Assembly (NCBI GenBank): GCA_009602725.1
Contig: WELB01000017.1
Span: forward strand, 301,987-324,138
Direction: 5' to 3'
Origin: Spirogloea muscicola
Lineage: Eukaryota; Streptophyta; Zygnematophyceae; Spirogloeales; Spirogloeaceae
Length of the DNA: 22,152 nt
Part shown: piece by piece, positions 1 through 10,756 of the stretch
Position numbering within the stretch: position 1 is the stretch's first letter
Layout of the letters: each line of letters opens with the position of its first letter
Notes under the pieces: generated by a model
What the model saw: only the letters and a program-made list of their open reading frames with translations
Told to the model about the DNA's origin: nothing
Databases searched by the model: none
Translations under genes and position numbers: made by a program

Positions 1-190
1 GGGGGGGGGGGGGGGGAGGGGCCGCGAGAGGCATCCCCATCCCGTGGTCGAACCCCGGCCGCCAGAAAACTCCTCCGGCCGCGCATCACGCGAGGCGGCC
101 GCCCCGCGCCCGGAGCGCGCCCCGGCGAGGCGCGGCGCGCGGTCAGCGGCCCGGCCGCGCGCATCCTGTGGTCAAACCACGCCGCATCTC
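1..190. repeat. GC-rich block with G16 run at window edge
   Basis: The window opens with sixteen G residues followed by about 170 bases of very GC-rich, CpG-rich sequence. It resembles the GC-rich blocks that carry the 5' ends of the other genes here, so it could be the edge of a promoter or first exon of a gene lying mostly outside the window. Two related phrases, GCATCC...CGTGGTCGAACC (about 32-55) and GCATCCTGTGGTCAAACCA (161-179), make an imperfect repeat. No start codon with a convincing reading frame is visible. The G run may also be a contig-end or gap-edge artefact. Confidence 0.5.
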
Positions 191-302
191 CTTTAGTAGG
201 TAGTGATTTCATGGTGCGCCCCTCTTCCACCCCCCCCACCTCCAGTGGAGCCCCCGACGCTCGACAAGAAGAAGTATGCGGCTGCTGACATTGACAAGAG
301 AG

Positions 303-935
303 AAGAAAGAGCTCGCCCATTGAGGATAAGAAGGCTCGCCCATAGGGGCTGGAACAGCCAGCCCAAAAAAGTATGAGCAGAGTACAAGAAGCCCAAGAAG
401 AAGGGGGCCAGGCGAAGCACTAAGGCGAAGCACTAAGAAAGAAGCGCACAAGAAGAAACAAAGCAGCTACGAACTACTCAGTAACCCCTGCTAAGCAGTC
501 GCAAGTCAGAGAGGCTATGTTCCTGGAAGGACGTCCCCTGGCCAGAGCCAGAGGCAGCAGCGAGGGCTCGGCCGGCACGCAGGTGCAGCGTACGGGACAA
601 GAGCGGCTGCAAACGCCAGCCAGGTGCAGAGGGTGTTCATGAGTACTCTAGCTTATATTAGTGTGATAGAGTTTGATGCATTAAGTATCAGAAGTTTGTG
701 GGCAGGCCTTTTTCACAGGGCTGGCCTTGCCCCCGTTGGATGGGCTGCTTTCAAGCCACGCGAAGCCACACCGCCTTGTCCACAGTGACCATCCTTCGTG
801 GTGCTTCGTAGCTGCTTAGTATCTTATTGTGCTTGTTTTTCTTGGTGCTTCCCCTGGCCCCTTCTCGTCCTCTGTTCATGCCTTTTTTGGGATGGCTTTT
901 CCAGCCCCTATCCTCAATGGGCGAGCCCTTCTTTG
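303..935. repeat. Imperfect inverted repeat, arms of about 130-170 bases
   Basis: The minus-strand reading of 303-471 and the plus-strand reading of 807-935 share the same order of blocks: CGTAGCTGCTT, then a T-rich stretch ending in GTGCTTC, CCTGGCCCC, TTTTTTGGG, TTCCAGCCCCTAT and ATCCTCAATGGGCGAGC. Small insertions and duplications separate the arms, and the spacer is about 335 bases. The arms are too diverged for a fresh hairpin but clearly related. They have no terminal repeats or transposase, so I call this a foldback-type duplication rather than a named element. Confidence 0.7.
411..436 (+). repeat. Perfect tandem 13-mer, two copies
   Basis: GGCGAAGCACTAA occurs twice head to tail (411-423 and 424-436). 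It lies inside the left arm of the inverted repeat. The right arm has only one GTGCTTC unit at the matching place, so the duplication arose after the arms separated. Confidence 0.85.
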
Positions 936-1678
936 TGGTGCTTGCTTAGATGGGTGTTTCAGCTCTCTCTGGCCCCTTCAGACGTTGTCCATTCTTTTCG
1001 GGCTTGCTTTTCACAGCCCCCTTAGGATAAACTTACTTTGTCCACAGCCTCACCTGACCATGGTAGCTGTCAATAGTTAGTAAAAGATCGCCTTGCGGTA
1101 TGTACTGGGCAACAGTGGCCAATGCTATGCCTTCTTCAGCAGCTTGTCGAGCCCTCTACACACCTGTCCTGTGCGCCTGGCCTCGCTGCCCAACGTCAAC
1201 AACACCTCGAAGAGGATGATCACTTCACAACCTTTTATTTGTGCTGCTCATCATTGAAGACCCCTTCATCAGTTCACTACTAAACATGACGGTTTCCTTC
1301 ACTTAGATAAGCCAAACGTGCTTCGTCAGCTCGACCAGTCCTGCCTGCAACTGCGACTTTCTTGCTGACCGCAACCCCCTGCAGAGACCATCCACTACTG
1401 CTGCCTAAGCCTATACCCCTGTCGCCGCCTCCTTCATGTTGGCTGCCTTGCTGCCCCTGCAAGGCCATGCAGCGTCCGATGCTATCCCTCACGTTTGATG
1501 CGTGTTGATGGGTCTTTGCAAGTAAACTTAGCCCCATCACTCAAATTTTGGAATGGTGTTTAAGATAGTGAACAAGCTTCTGACGAGTTCCGACAGGCTC
1601 TTGGCACCTAGCAAGCTCTGTCACTTCTTGACGGAGCCCACAGCAAACTCGATATCATGCTGCGCTGAGACCGCGGAG

Positions 1679-4600
1679 TCAGGTGGACAGGCTTCTCTCA
1701 TATGCCTCCCACCCGGCAGCGCGATACTCGCTTGCCGCTGCAGCTGGATCCGCTGCCTTGATGATTCCGCGACCAACTATGATTACATCGCTCCCTTGAT
1801 CGTTTATGACCTGCCAGGGTTGGCGAAGATTGCAAGTGAGGTTCAGCACCTCATAGCAGAAATCTAGAAGCACCATCTCATCCAAGGCAACATGTCACGC
1901 TTGGAAATTTCAACAACATGCTGCCATGTGAGTCGTGCTTGCGCATACCAAGGCTGGCGTGTTGTACTGCTGTCCAAGCGCATCAGTGCCGATCGCTAGC
2001 TGCACGCCAGGGGTCATGTGCACGAGCTCAGGGGGGCCCGGGCCGCCCTGCCACCTGGCTGGATTGATGGAAATGAAGCCCATCACAAAGTCCGTGTGCA
2101 TGGTCGCCATCTCTGCTGCAGCAGCCGTGTAGCTCCCTTTTGCCAGGCTGCCAGCCGAGCTCATCTCTGCCAAGAGCACCAGGCCCCGCCCTTGTGGCAA
2201 GCCCTGGAGACAGGGAACAACAGTAAGTGAGCAAGAGAGTACATTATGACAACTTACATCCAGGTTAAAATGTGTTGTGCAGGCATTCGTAGTACAACAA
2301 GACAATTCTGCCTTAAGCTACATACTTTCAACTTGAGACCCTCAATGATCCCTGGACCAGGAATGACGTGGGCATTGATTATATCTGCCCACGAGGCAAT
2401 CTTGTATATGCCCCTGCAAGCAGCCATTTCAAATGGGTCAACATGACAATGTGTCAGACTCAATGACAAGCACATCACATGAACACAGAATACTACAAGG
2501 TGTCGAGCTAACCACAGCTGCCAAATGAGGGAACACAAGCAAAATATTACTCACCTAATGGAGGCAGCACTTCATCTGTATTGTGAGGTTGTGAGGTATA
2601 AAGAACAATTTGTGTAATTTGTGTGAAGAGGAGCAGCATGGCTTGTGTCTTACTCACCCTTCGTACTGCATAGTCACGGTGTTTCCAATATCAGCAAACT
2701 TGCGATCCTCAAAGATGAGAAATTTGTGCCGCTCTGCCAACTGCAAGTGAGAGAATGCAAGCGCAAAGTCAAACTTGGCCAACAAAGGCCAACAAAGATT
2801 CTTCTAGGAGACCAATGGAAGGGTATAAAGTGCAGTCTGTGTCTGGGTCTGCAATCCCTCCATTCTGAGCTGACATATTCCAGTTTGTCCTTGCAGGGAA
2901 GATGGAGAAGGATCTCACACAGCGAAGCTTAGTCCCAAAGTTGGGCGTGAAATCTGGCAGGATGTCCACATGAGTTTTAAGAATACAGATCTCAGGACCG
3001 ACCTGTGCAACCAAGAGATAGAAATATGAGTCTGTCAATGCCTTGTCACTAGCATTCAGTCATGAACATTGAGGTGCCTGTGCAAGTTGCTAGCAGGTAA
3101 GGAAGTGCAATGAAGCTTTTGTGCATTGGAGCATTGGCTAGCATGCCCATCCCAGGAAGGTACTCGTGCTTCGCCGTCATGCAGGATCTAACTATTTCAA
3201 GGTGTTGGAGAGGACAACAATCGGTCTCTCATGGATAAATTACGCTGCATACCATGTCAGCAATGGCAAGGACCTCTTCAGCTGTGGAAACATCAGCAGC
3301 AACCGCAAGGTTCGTCCGCTTGCTCTCCATGAGCTCAAGCAACCGCCTGCCGCAGTCATTCTTGGAGTGCAAGGCCCGTTGACCGTATGTAAGCGTCCTC
3401 TTCCAAGAAGCCATACCAGGGCCAGGAGCAGCAATGGTTGGCTTGAGAGAAGGGTTGGTTACAACAGAGGTCTGCGGCGCGGTGGTCTGGTTCCCAGCAA
3501 TGAAGTCCTTCACCGACTGGGCCAAGGCCGGAGCGACCTTGCCGTGACGAACGAGCGCGTCCACAACGTGGGTCATCGTGAGAGCTGCATGCAGCTGCGC
3601 AACCAGAACCCGCCTGATTGACTTTGAGAGTCAGCAGTCATGCATGCATGCCGGTCAGGAGGATGTCAAAGTAGGTATAGGACCAGGAAATCAAGACTAG
3701 GGCTGCCCTGAGTCTGCTGCATGGCTCTTCATCCTAATGACAGCTTAAGGAGGCACGTCTTATCAGTAGGCTGCACTTTGAAGCCCACTAGTAGGCTTGC
3801 CATCATGAAGACCTGGGTCGCTTATACACATTGCTTGTTCCAAATGATTATGTATAGAGGGCTGAATGATTGCATGTGTGGTATCTGCCAAACATAGCTG
3901 ACTACCTTGAGGCCCTGAGACTTCAGGTGGCCTTCGCCGCCCTGCTGGCGGTCAATGAGGACGACGACGTCGGTGACGTGGAGGCCAGCGGCGGCCAGGG
4001 GAGCCACAGTCTCCATAACAGATGCGCCACTGGTCACTAGGTCTTCAATCACCAGGCACGTCTGCCCCTCCTGTGCTGGACCAGGAGGTGGAAGCAGCAA
4101 TCCAGCTTCAGGATTCAGCTTCTCAAAGAATTTTGCTGTAAAGGGTAAGGGGTCCAAGGAAAGGCTTCGCAGGTGCGTGTCAAATGACAGGCACAAGTGC
4201 AATTATCGTCACCAAGCTACGACCAATTTTGGCTCGGTGCTGTCTCGTGGGGAGCTACACAAGAGTTGCGCAGCTAAGGGGTAGCGTGCAGCTGCTGGTG
4301 CAGGCCATCCGAATATACACAAACACACAATGTAGATTTGGGCCAAATGCCTAAAACCTTAACCTTGACAGACAGACCTTGAAAGCCCCCTCGATGGCCT
4401 TGCGGGTGCCATAGTCCTTGATCTCCTTGCGGCGCATTAGCATGGGCACGCCGTGCTGGAGCGAGATGGCGGTGGCGATGGGCAGCGCGGTGTACGGCAC
4501 GCCGCAGATGGAGTCAAAGGCGACGGCCGGCGGCGCGACGAGGGCCCACAGGGCCTCGGCAACCTCGCGCAGGAGCGCGGGGTACGAGACGATGACGCGC

Positions 4601-4831
4601 AGGTCGATGTAGATGGGCGACTGGAGGCCGCTCTTGAGCTTGAAGCTGCCGAACTTGACGGCCTCCACGTCCGCCAGCGCCAGCACCAGCGCGTCCGCCG
4701 GGTCGGACATGGCGGGCACGCGGAATGGCGCCCGCCGCTCGGCGGCGGCCCCGTCTCCGCCGCGCCGGCCGGAGGCGGANCGCCGCCGCCGCCGCCGCCG
4801 CCGCCGCAGCCGCAGCCGCGAGCGCCGCCAT
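1679..4831 (-). CDS. UMPS: Uridine 5'-monophosphate synthase (OPRT-OMPDC fusion)
   Basis: Bifunctional enzyme for the last two steps of de novo UMP synthesis: orotate plus PRPP to OMP, then decarboxylation to UMP. Exons (minus strand): 4831-4378, 4070-3906, 3594-3253, 3002-2919, 2740-2658, 2413-2326, 2203-1949, 1810-1679 (TGA); all introns GT-AG and phases agree. Counting from the inner ATG (4710) gives 493 residues, near the usual 470-480. The OPRT half holds the PRPP-binding motif [11 protein letters not shown] (about 118-128). The OMPDC half has LKTHVD (288-293), the catalytic DRKFAD core (D320, K322, D325), MTPGVQ and the phosphate-binding VGRGII. Domain order is that of plants and animals. 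An in-frame upstream ATG at 4831 in good context adds a poly-alanine, then arginine-rich leader of about 40 residues, which could be an organelle transit peptide, but its frame passes an N at 4780, whose run must be a multiple of three. Which start is used is open; the identity is very secure. Confidence 0.95.
4780..4780. other. Unresolved base in GCG repeat of UMPS leader
   Basis: A single N sits at the edge of a (CCG)n tract (to about 4808) that encodes poly-alanine on the minus strand. The ATG at 4831 and the OPRT reading frame are in phase only if this N stands for a run whose length is a multiple of three (including zero). It is most likely a collapsed or uncertain repeat rather than a true single base. 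Confidence 0.75.
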
Positions 4832-5716
4832 GGCCGTCCGGCGCGGCGCGGGGGCCGCTGGACCCGAGGTGTAGGGTTTGGATTTGAAGAAGGTGGCGGG
4901 AGACGGAAGGGAAGGGCTTATAAATGGTACGGCCCGCCTTCGAGTGCCGTCTCGCGAGGGTGGAGCCAGACCGGTCGCGCCGACGGCGGGCCCCGTCTTC
5001 CGAGGTCCCTCCGCCACAGTAGTCTCCAACGGGCGCGCCGCCACCACGAGGAGACCGTCAGGCGCCGACGGCGGTCGTTGGGCGACGCGGGCCACTAAAA
5101 TTGCCACCGCCGCGCTGCGCAGCCTACCTGCTCTCGTCTTCTGATGGCGCCTCCTGGTGGGGCTTACAGTACCTCTGCTACCCTGTGCTACCGCTCCCGC
5201 TCGTCAGACGGCCCCCTGCACCAGCCCGCCGCCGCGCTGCGCAGGACCCGTCGCCGTGCCCCGCGCCGCCCGCCGAGCGCCGTCTCAGTGAACGCCCGCG
5301 GCGAGATCTGACGGCGCTCATGCCGATCTGCCTGCCACTGACCCGCTGTCTGGAGAGCGGCCTGCTTCCCCGCGTCGGTCGTGAGGTGGCTACTGGCATT
5401 GAGACGCCTACTGGCTTGTTGGCTTCACCAGCCACGGTCTAGATTGGCCATCCAGGTGGTTCGGAAGATCGCAAAGAGATGGCACACAGCTGGACGGCCC
5501 GAGGCTGATCAGCAGACCGGCAAATGGACCTGCATTGGAGACAGGTTGCTCTTGGACCTGGCATGAATCTGTCAGTAGGACCATGACCTTCTCAAGAGAA
5601 AGCAGCCTTTATGAAGCCTGCGGGTCCGAACAGCGCACTGTATTGAGATCTTGCATTCTTTACATTGTAAGGCTGGTGAGGGCATAGCGGATAGAGGCGT
5701 CAGATTTTGCTCAGCA
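4832..5716. promoter_or_regulatory. Divergent promoter region of UMPS and the MFS gene
   Basis: This 885-base gap separates two genes transcribed away from each other. About 4832-5400 is GC- and CpG-rich. It contains a TATA-like AT core at 4918-4924 (TTATAAA on the plus strand, TTTATAA on the minus strand), about 87 bases upstream of the UMPS ATG at 4831; it could serve either direction. A 16-base direct repeat (CCGCCGCGCTGCGCAG) is at about 5106-5121 and 5229-5244. A good intron acceptor context (TTTTGCTCAG) ends at 5714, just before the MFS start codon, hinting at a 5' UTR intron. A short upstream ORF at 5144-5311 is listed separately. Confidence 0.6.
5144..5311 (+). CDS. Possible upstream ORF, 55 codons
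   Basis: An ATG-to-TGA frame of 55 codons in the GC-rich 5' block ahead of the MFS gene. It begins MAPPGGAYSTSATLCYRSRS and continues rich in R, A, P and S with almost no acidic residues. The composition resembles an organelle transit peptide, but it also arises by chance in GC-rich DNA. I found no donor that would join it in frame to the MFS exon at 5717. It could be an upstream ORF in the MFS leader, the first exon of an alternative transcript, or chance. Confidence 0.25.
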   Translation: MAPPGGAYSTSATLCYRSRSSDGPLHQPAAALRRTRRRAPRRPPSAVSVNARGEI

Positions 5717-8700
5717 ATGGCCATCGCGGAGAGGCTTCGCTATATGCTGCGGGACAGATGGCTTGGACTCGTCTTCGGCATGTGGATGCAGGTCAGATGC
5801 TCTGCCTTTTCAGCAACTGGCTTGAGCCTTGCAGTACCAAAGTACTTGCAGTACTTGCAGTGACTGTTCCCATAGCTTGCAGCAATTGCAATTGGTGCCG
5901 TGCTGGTGATGCTGCCAAGTAGTCTGGAAATTTCAGCTGGTTCTCTCTGCCAGCCCGCTGGCCCACCTCAAGCCAGGCTCCACATGTATAGATTCAATAC
6001 TGCACTCTTCCTCTTTCTAAATTACGGTATCAGTCATCCACTGTAGCACCACAGAGAACGCAGTTGCATCCTCTCCCCTCCTTGGTGCTTGTTTGCTAAA
6101 ACGTGGAAGCTTGTGCTAGCAAACGCATGGCTCACTGAATCCTTGCCTTGCCAGGCCTGTGGAGGCATCTCCTATGCCTTCTCGCTCTATTCTGCCGACC
6201 TCAAAATGCAGCTAAACTACAATCAGGAGATGACTGATGGTCTTGGGACTTCCAAGGACATTGGGGGGAATGTTGGGATTGTATCGGGCCTCCTTATTGA
6301 TGTCATTCCAGCATGGCTTATCCTGCTCGTCGGAGCAACCATGCACCTCTGCGGATACACAATGGTGAGAAAACGTGTGACCCGGATGCCTGTAGTAGTA
6401 AATTGGAGATGTTGCAATGAGCAAGCGCAGGTAGTATACTTGCGCTATTAGATTGCGTGCCCTTGCGTGCCTGCTTGAGTATAGGCATATCTGCTCAAGA
6501 AAACTGGACCTGTATTTTCGTCCTTTCTTTGCCGTGTGCAGCTTTTCCTGGCATCAACTGGTCGTATCAGGCCCACATACTGGCAGGTTATTGTTGCCAA
6601 CCTCCTGCTCCGCCCATGACATATTGCACCGACAATAAGTTGATCCAGTCATTGCCATTCTGTCTGGCTGGGCTGCTGCTTGGTAGTCATGAGCGCATGC
6701 TGTCGCTATTGTGCACGCTGGTGCGTGATGTCTGAGCGAGATCAAGAGATCCAGGAGCAGGCATGGAGTGAAGTCAGTGTGATTGAATCCTCAATGCTTT
6801 GCCCTACAGATGTGCATGTTCATCATGGTGGGAACCAACGGTGCCACCTGGTTCAACACTGCCGTCCTAGTAACCTGGTACTGCAGCTCAGTAACTGTGG
6901 CATGGATTCTTGATGCATGTTCTACGCAGGCATCTCACCAATCTGTCAATGCTAGCAGCTGATAGCTTGTCGATAGAGGATGATCAAGTGCTGGCAGGCT
7001 AGCCTGCTTTCAATCTTGATCCTAGAAATGACTCGCTTCCTTTGTCTGGGATGCAGCATTCGCAATTTTCAAGGTGATAGAGGAGTAGTGGTTGGGCTGC
7101 TGAAGGGCTTCATTGGCTTGAGTAGTGCTATCTTCACTCAGGTAGCCACCAGAAGCTCAAACCCATGCTTTTCTGCGACTTTCCTTCTGTGTGGATGCTC
7201 CAAGGCAGTAGTCAATATAGCTCTGAGGTCTTGTCGTGCTGTGTGGTCTGGACAGGTGTACACAGCAATTTATGCCCCCCACACTGGACCATTCCTACTT
7301 TTATGTGCCACAGTCCCCCCTATGATGGCTGTGCTTTCTATGCTGGTCATTCGCCCTGTTGCGGAGGTGCCCAAGCAGAAGGAGGACTCTGACAAAGCCC
7401 GATTCTACTTCTTATATGTACGTTACCACTGTCTTCTTAGAATTTAGTCATTCATATGCCTTCTCTCAGCACTTTAGGAAGTGGTCTTGTTTCAACATAG
7501 ACCGATTAGCGTCTGATAGCGTCTAGCGTTCTCAAGAGATCAAATGACTGATGGAGAGGTCTACATCTTAGTTGCTCTACCTTGCACCTCACCAGCAAGG
7601 ATCCTACCATTGTACAGCTGACTTAGTACGAACATTGCCTGTTGCCCAGATTGTAGGCGTCACCCTGGCTCTGTACTTGATGGTCGTGATCCTCTTCCAG
7701 GTGCCACAGGCTCCTAAATATCTTCATAACATTTTATTTACCTTCCATCTGCGCTGCGTCGAGTATTGATCAACACATATTGTGACACTTGCCTCTCATA
7801 TCATAACACCTTCTCCCAACCATACTTCACTTGCAGGAAACATTTGGTATCAACAAGGCTATGAGTATCTCATTTATGGTCATCATGCTCGCCATCTTAT
7901 TTATTCCTGGCAGCATTCCAGTGAGTATGCCTCTTGCTGACAGAGCAAGCTGACAGTTGGAAGGATGTTTCTGTAGTCCTGATTCGAAACTGTATATCAA
8001 TTATCACAAGTTTGCAGTCTCCTCTGCTGATGCCGTTACATTCTGCTAGTGTAGGGTTGATCTCAGTGTGGGGTTGATCTTCTGTCCTTCTATCTCCGGT
8101 GGTCGTCAGTAATGCCTTGGCTGTTCCCCTTGCTTTTTGCAGTGGCAAGCTGCTAGCGGCCCTGGTCAGAGGGGCTACTCCCTCATAGCAAACTCTGAGT
8201 TGTTAGCTTCTTCAACGCCAGTGACGCCAGAAAAGGGGGACACTGCAACATCAGCTGGAAATTTCACTAAGAGCCCAATAGCATCAGCTGCTGATGGAGC
8301 AGGCAAACCGTCAACTACCAAGACGACATTGCTCTCAAATAATGACACGCCCTCCAAGACTCGACGACCTCGAGTTGGGCAGGATCACAGTCTTCTACAA
8401 GCTGCCACTACTGAAGACTACTGGTGGGACCAGTTTCGATCTCTCTCCTCAACTTCGACAAGTGCTGTACCTGCCATACCCATTTCTTGTCAGATGCTGC
8501 GAGCACTGTTGGTTGTCTTTGACAGACTCTATCTCCTCCTTTGTGCGTAGGCTCCTCTTTTTCGCTATGGGTTGTGGAACTGGCTCAGGATTGACAGCAA
8601 TCAACAACCTCGCACAGGTCATAGTTGCTGTAAATCCTGAGCGCTTGTGTCATTGCCCTCTTGCTGCTCTTCCTGGATGTGTGCTTATCCTGTCCTCGTT

Positions 8701-10756
8701 TTTCTCAAGAGTGTGAGTATCTGGATTATCACCTGCTTTGAGAAAGTCCTGGAATGTACCTTCCTGACTTACTGACATCGCAATGCTTATCTGAATGATT
8801 CATCTGTGCTACTATCAGATGGCGGATTCCCTTGGTTCAAAGAGCGTGGGCGCCTTTGTGTCGTTGGTTAGTGTGTGGAACTTTCTTGGGCGCATGGGTG
8901 CAGGGTGCGTGACTATGAACAAGTACCTCTCCTTTCGCAAGTGCAGCGACTTGCAGATTGCAAGGGTCTGTTATGTCTATGACAAGTAGCAAGTCCTACA
9001 TACTTTTACATCCAAAGGGCACAAAGGACTTGCAGCAATGACTGTCCAGCAGACTGCAGCCACATGTTGACTTATGATCCGCTTGTCTATCCGATATGCA
9101 CCTTGACACAAGCCCCTAGTATGAAAGAGACTCATAAGAGTCAGACATGCAGCGCAAGCATCATACTGTATCCTGAATGATGTTGCTCACCAGGTACTTG
9201 TCTGAGCATTATGTGAAACGCTATGGAACACCACGCCCTCTGTTTATGTTGCTGGTGCAGGCAGTAATGGCCTGTGCACACCTGCTGTTTGCTTCTGGAA
9301 GTGAGTCACTATACTTTTGAAGGTCCTGCATTGGTGATCTAGCATAGTATCAGATGAGATTTTGAGAGCTCCAGTCTGAGGTGTGGAAGCTGCATGAAAA
9401 AGCAGAGTAGGTCAGCTATGGAGCTACAGCTCTCGCCTTCTTTGATTGGTTGGGCTTTATCTTCTTTACCTGTCACCATAATTTCTTATTTCCATTGTGG
9501 GATTCATGTGTGATTTGCAGTATCCATCATGCTATACTTGGGATCGGCGCTTGTGGGCATGGCCCATGGGGCACATTGGACCCTCATGGTTGCCACTGCT
9601 TCAGAGCTTTTCGGCCTCAGGCACTTTGGAGCCCTTTATAACACGCTCAGGTGTGAGTTGTGTGTGTTGACATAAAAGCAAGCCCCATTGCAAATGGTGC
9701 ACCACCACACTATACCTTGTGTTCAAGGCTTTTGCACTTCCTTGTTGGGGAGATATGATCTGGACACCTGTAGCCAATCCCCAAGCAACTCCGTGCAATG
9801 ACATGGCTTGGGTTATTACATGGCTCGTTGCATTGCAGCATATCCGCAACCTTGGGTTCTTACATGCTGTCGGTAAAGCTGGCGGGATATGTATATGACC
9901 AGCAAGTTGCTGCGGAAAAGGCAGAGGCTGCTCTCAAAGGCCTAAGTCTTAGTGAAGATCACAGGTCAGTACTACGTGTATAGAATACCATTGTGGGTCT
10001 CTCAAACTGCGGAGGCCACCTAATGTTACTGGCTTTGTGCATACTGTGTGCTGCAAGCCCTGCATGTGATCGTCAACATATGAGTTACTTGTCACAGTGC
10101 ATCCTTATTGCACAAAGATGTTGGTTCATCAGCTGAAAGAGCTTTCCTTGATGTGCAGGTGTACTGGCCCTCAATGCTTTCGGCCAACCTTCTTGATCAT
10201 GGCTGGCGTCTGCTGCGTGGGTATCTGTGCGCTGGCACGGCTTGTCAGTCGTACTCGTAAGATGTATCAGGTCAGATCATTGACTCAGTCGTTACCATTT
10301 TGGGATAAAGTACAGCAGAGTAAGTTGGGATCCTACCAAATACAGCAGAGTCAAGTGAGTCAAACTATGAGCAATGTGAAAGTGGTCTTGCAGCTAGTGC
10401 ATGAGCAATACAGGGTTAGCTTTTCCACCCTCGTATCACTTTCTGCTGACGTGAAGGCTGGTCATCGCTTGACACTGATGCAGGACATGCACAAGCTGCA
10501 GCAAGTGAAGGATATTCTGCGAATACCCGGCCTACAGAAGGACCGCATGCTCCTGCCCTCCACCTCCATGTCGCACTCGTCCTCCCCAATGGCCTCAGCC
10601 GCGCTGCTGGCTAGCAATGCCACGGCTGTTGACGTGCAGGTCCAAGCGCCGGAGAATCAGGACAATGAGGACGGCGCGGTGCCCAACATGCCAATCTACG
10701 ATCAGCAGCGCTTCCGGTCTAATGCTGCGATCAGCAAAGCGGATGACCTCAGCTGA
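5717..10756 (+). CDS. Nodulin-like / major facilitator family transporter
   Basis: Predicted polytopic membrane transporter of the plant nodulin-like MFS family; substrate unknown. Sixteen exons: 5717-5791, 6155-6364, 6542-6586, 6810-6877, 7057-7141, 7256-7417, 7650-7700, 7837-7920, 8143-8423, 8551-8617, 8819-8904, 9194-9300, 9521-9650, 9839-9964, 10159-10270, 10484-10756 (TGA). All introns are GT-AG and phases close, giving about 653 residues. Family marks: RWLGLVFGMWMQ at the first helix, then ACGGISYAF, DGLGTSKDIGGNVG after helix 2, TNGATWFNTAVLVTC, GVVVGLLKGFIGLSSAI, and in the second half GCGTGSGLTAINN, FLGRMG and ASELFGLRHFGALYN. Exon 9 (residues 261-353) is a long Ser/Thr/Pro-rich loop between the halves; the last 90 residues form a hydrophilic tail. 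The start at 5717 has a good context (CAGCAATGG); an in-frame ATG at 5651 would add 22 residues but lies before an acceptor-like site. Family call is firm, function within it is not. Confidence 0.92.
5841..5858 (+). repeat. Tandem 9-mer in intron 1 of the MFS gene
   Basis: AGTACTTGC is repeated directly at 5841-5849 and 5850-5858 inside the first intron. Small slippage repeat with no evident role. Confidence 0.8.

Larger units (their letters stand above)
191..1678. other. Non-coding or decayed region downstream of UMP synthase
   Basis: No exon chain that I can support. The part next to 1678 must hold the 3' UTR of the minus-strand UMP synthase gene; an AATAAA-like motif on the minus strand is at 1234-1239, but I found no TGTAA on that strand. 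Plus-strand reading of about 250-300 gives a lysine/alanine-rich phrase (DKKKYAAADIDKREE) and about 432-640 gives another short open stretch (VREAMFLEGRPLARA). Both are interrupted and unrecognised, so they may be decayed coding sequence. An imperfect inverted repeat (303-471 with 807-935) is listed separately. Confidence 0.45.

Noticed and set aside
32-55. tRNA-like GGTCGAACCCC near the window start
   Set aside because: Only a T-loop-like phrase; no acceptor stem, D arm or anticodon arm can be formed around it.
4514-5107. Minus-strand open frame of 197 codons
   Set aside because: It overlaps UMPS exon 1 in the wrong frame and runs across the N at 4780; the OPRT frame is the conserved one.
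10097-10756. Separate 219-codon plus-strand gene
   Set aside because: It is the last two exons of the MFS gene plus the in-frame intron 15, not an independent gene.
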